The notes beneath the pieces are model-generated. The model made no database searches. It worked only from the letters and a program-made list of their open reading frames with translations, and was not told where the DNA came from. This document shows positions 62,623 to 64,000 of a DNA stretch of 64,000 bases, one piece after another. The stretch covers positions 62,001-126,000 of the forward strand of contig NZ_JRVC01000007.1 of NCBI RefSeq assembly GCF_000807925.1, read 5' to 3'. This DNA comes from Novosphingobium subterraneum. Its GTDB lineage: Bacteria > Pseudomonadota > Alphaproteobacteria > Sphingomonadales > Sphingomonadaceae. Every line of letters begins with the position of its first letter. Position 1 is the first letter of the stretch. The translations under genes and the position numbers were made by a program.

Positions 62623-62988
62623 ATGAACAAGGCCCTCCATTCGCATGCGGCAAAGTCCGCGGCGATCGACTGGCGCAAGAAGATGAGCAACAATGTTGCC
62701 TACGGGCTGCTGGTCTACACCGCGTTGCAGATCTTCGTCACCATGCACGAGCTGCAGGACCAGAGCGCCTCGATCCTTCCAGTCTTCGTGCTGGTGGTGC
62801 TGGTTGCGGCCATCATCCCGCTGTTCCGCCATTTCGAGCGCCGCTGGGAGCATCTGAGCGACGACCAGGCGCATGACATGGCGTTCGCCGCGGCATTCAA
62901 GCGAGACCAGATCAGGGTCTGGGCGCTTGCGGCGCTGTTGCCATTCCTGATTACTGGCGTCTTCAAGGCGCTTGCCGCATTCTTCTGA
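62623..62988 (+). CDS. Small membrane protein of unknown function
   Basis: A 121-residue protein with three hydrophobic helices (NVAYGLLVYTALQIFVTMHE, ILPVFVLVVLVAAIIPLFRH, VWALAALLPFLITGVFKALA) and a hydrophilic loop with ERRWEHLSDDQAHDM between the second and third. The start is ATG 62623, preceded by AAGGA and GGAG; the frame upstream is open but not coding-like. I know no family. It is divergent from lptB. Confidence 0.65.
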   Translation: MNKALHSHAAKSAAIDWRKKMSNNVAYGLLVYTALQIFVTMHELQDQSASILPVFVLVVLVAAIIPLFRHFERRWEHLSDDQAHDMAFAAAFKRDQIRVWALAALLPFLITGVFKALAAFF

Positions 62989-63077
62989 ACCGAAGTCGGC
63001 TTCCTGACCTATAGATTGCCCCCGCCCGTTGAGGGCGCTAGACCCCGCAGCCTTCCCGCTTGCGAAAAGGTCTGTTC

Positions 63078-64000
63078 ATGCTGTCACCCGCCGAAGCCCA
63101 GGAGCGCTGCGAAGCGCTGATCGCGCGTGCGCGCCGTGCCGGGGCCGATGCGGGCGATGCCGTCTACCTTGGCAACTCTTCGGAATCGGTCTCGGTCCGT
63201 CTTGGCGCGCTCGAGGATGTGGAACGGTCCGAGTCCGAGAACATCGGCCTGCGCGTCTTTGTCGGCGGAGCATCGGCCTCGATCGGCTCAACCGATCTAG
63301 GCGACGCTGCGCTCGATGAACTGGCCAGCCGGGCCGTTGCCATGGCAAGGCTCGCTCCGGCAGACCCGTTTGCAGGTCTCGCCCCCGAAGAACTCTTGCT
63401 GCAGGGTCTCGCCCCCGACCTCGATCTTGATGACGGGACCGAACCCAGCCCCGCAGACCTTCGCCGCCTCGCTGAAGAAGCCGAAGAAGCCGCCCGCGCC
63501 ATCCCCGGGGTGACCAACAGCGAGGGCGGCGGGGCCAGCGCTGGCCGCGGGCTGTTCGCACTGGCCACCAGCCACGGCTTCTCCGGTGCCTATGCCGCCT
63601 CCAGCCACAGCATCTCGGCAAGTGTCGTCGCTGGCGAAGGCGGCAACATGCAGCGCGACTACTCCTGGCGCAGCACCCGCTATGCCGCGGACCTCAAAGG
63701 CCCTGCCGACATCGGTCGCGAAGCGGGTGAGAGGGCCGTACGCCGCCTGAATCCAGGACGGGTCAAGTCCGGCCCGATGCCGGTCGTGTTCGACCCGCGC
63801 GTCGCCAATTCGTTGGTCGGCCATCTGCTGGGAGCAATGAGCGGAGCCTCGATTGCCCGTCGCGCCAGCTTCCTGCTCGATCGCGATGGCCAGAAGTTGT
63901 TCGACAGTGCGATCACCATCTCGGACAATCCGCTGGCGCTACGCGGTATGCGCTCGCGCCCGTTCGATGGCGAAGGACTGCCCACCGCACCGCGCAAGCT
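63078..64000 (+). CDS. pmbA: Metalloprotease PmbA/TldE, N-terminal part
   Basis: A gene that starts at ATG 63078 and runs past the right edge; about 307 residues are visible. It begins MLSPAEAQERCEALIARARR and shows GAASASIGSTDL-like beta segments, LLGAMSGASIARRASFLLDR and FDSAITISDNPLALRGMRSR, the pattern of PmbA (TldE), the non-catalytic partner of TldD. The region where TldD has HExxxH reads NSLVGHLLG, so the zinc motif is lost, as expected. PmbA-TldD processes peptides such as CcdA antitoxin and microcins. Upstream 90 bases to 62988 hold its likely promoter. Confidence 0.92.
   Translation, partial: MLSPAEAQERCEALIARARRAGADAGDAVYLGNSSESVSVRLGALEDVERSESENIGLRVFVGGASASIGSTDLGDAALDELASRAVAMARLAPADPFAGLAPEELLLQGLAPDLDLDDGTEPSPADLRRLAEEAEEAARAIPGVTNSEGGGASAGRGLFALATSHGFSGAYAASSHSISASVVAGEGGNMQRDYSWRSTRYAADLKGPADIGREAGERAVRRLNPGRVKSGPMPVVFDPRVANSLVGHLLGAMSGASIARRASFLLDRDGQKLFDSAITISDNPLALRGMRSRPFDGEGLPTAPRK

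Overview
The window reads as a chromosomal segment of a GC-rich alphaproteobacterium of the order Sphingomonadales, most like Novosphingobium or a relative. The signs are the neighbouring rpsT and dnaA genes, a CtrA cell-cycle regulator, GANTC (CcrM-type) sites upstream of dnaA and ctrA, an alphaproteobacterial EcfG-type promoter before degP, and several short proteins of a kind I associate with sphingomonads. I see no rRNA, tRNA, insertion sequence, prophage or CRISPR array. The genus is an inference, not a database result.

Layout. 1-1.1 kb: edge of a type II secretion operon (gspC, start of gspD). 1.2-10.8 kb: mixed metabolic and envelope genes (DUF983, S9 peptidase, ferritin-like protein, acyltransferase, DUF1295, UshA-like lipoprotein, TetR regulator, secreted nuclease) with an AT-rich orphan at 6.0 kb. 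10.8-14.1 kb: a minus-strand run (acidic protein, hydroxyacyl-CoA dehydrogenase, cobalamin adenosyltransferase, HIG1-like protein, GluQ) broken by a palindromic repeat and followed by a 27-residue peptide gene. 14.2-20.8 kb: guaA with two overlapping upstream hairpins, an acetyltransferase, DUF3047, glnD, yqgE. 20.9-24.5 kb: the envelope quality-control set hflK-hflC-degP. 24.6-30.8 kb: mrp, an orphan molybdopterin oxidoreductase subunit, hemH, a P450, rpsT. 31.3-36.4 kb: dnaA, a ThiF/MoeB enzyme, acnA. 36.6-51.5 kb: L,D-transpeptidases, ispG, tldD, nadB, trmB, acetyltransferases, transporters and a LuxR-type HTH protein joined through a membrane segment to an exported domain. 51.6-53.6 kb: ctrA and a CcmI-like TPR protein. 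53.8-60.1 kb: an unusual redox operon. 60.1-64 kb: rpoN, lptB, a small membrane protein and the start of pmbA.

The strongest candidate for an undescribed system is the operon at 53842-60082. It encodes (1) a fusion of an FAD/NAD(P) disulfide-reductase-like domain, two cyclic-nucleotide-binding domains and a 16-cysteine ferredoxin domain; (2) a five-helix membrane protein with two His pairs, each spaced 14 residues apart as in b-haem helices; (3) an FHA domain, one membrane helix and ten CxxCH haem motifs in one chain; and (4) a CpdA-like cyclic-nucleotide phosphodiesterase. A CcmI-like cytochrome c assembly protein is divergent from it, and two palindromes lie in the shared upstream region. 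I infer a membrane electron conduit from NAD(P)H to periplasmic c-haems, gated by cyclic nucleotide and perhaps by a phosphoprotein partner. I know of no characterised example.
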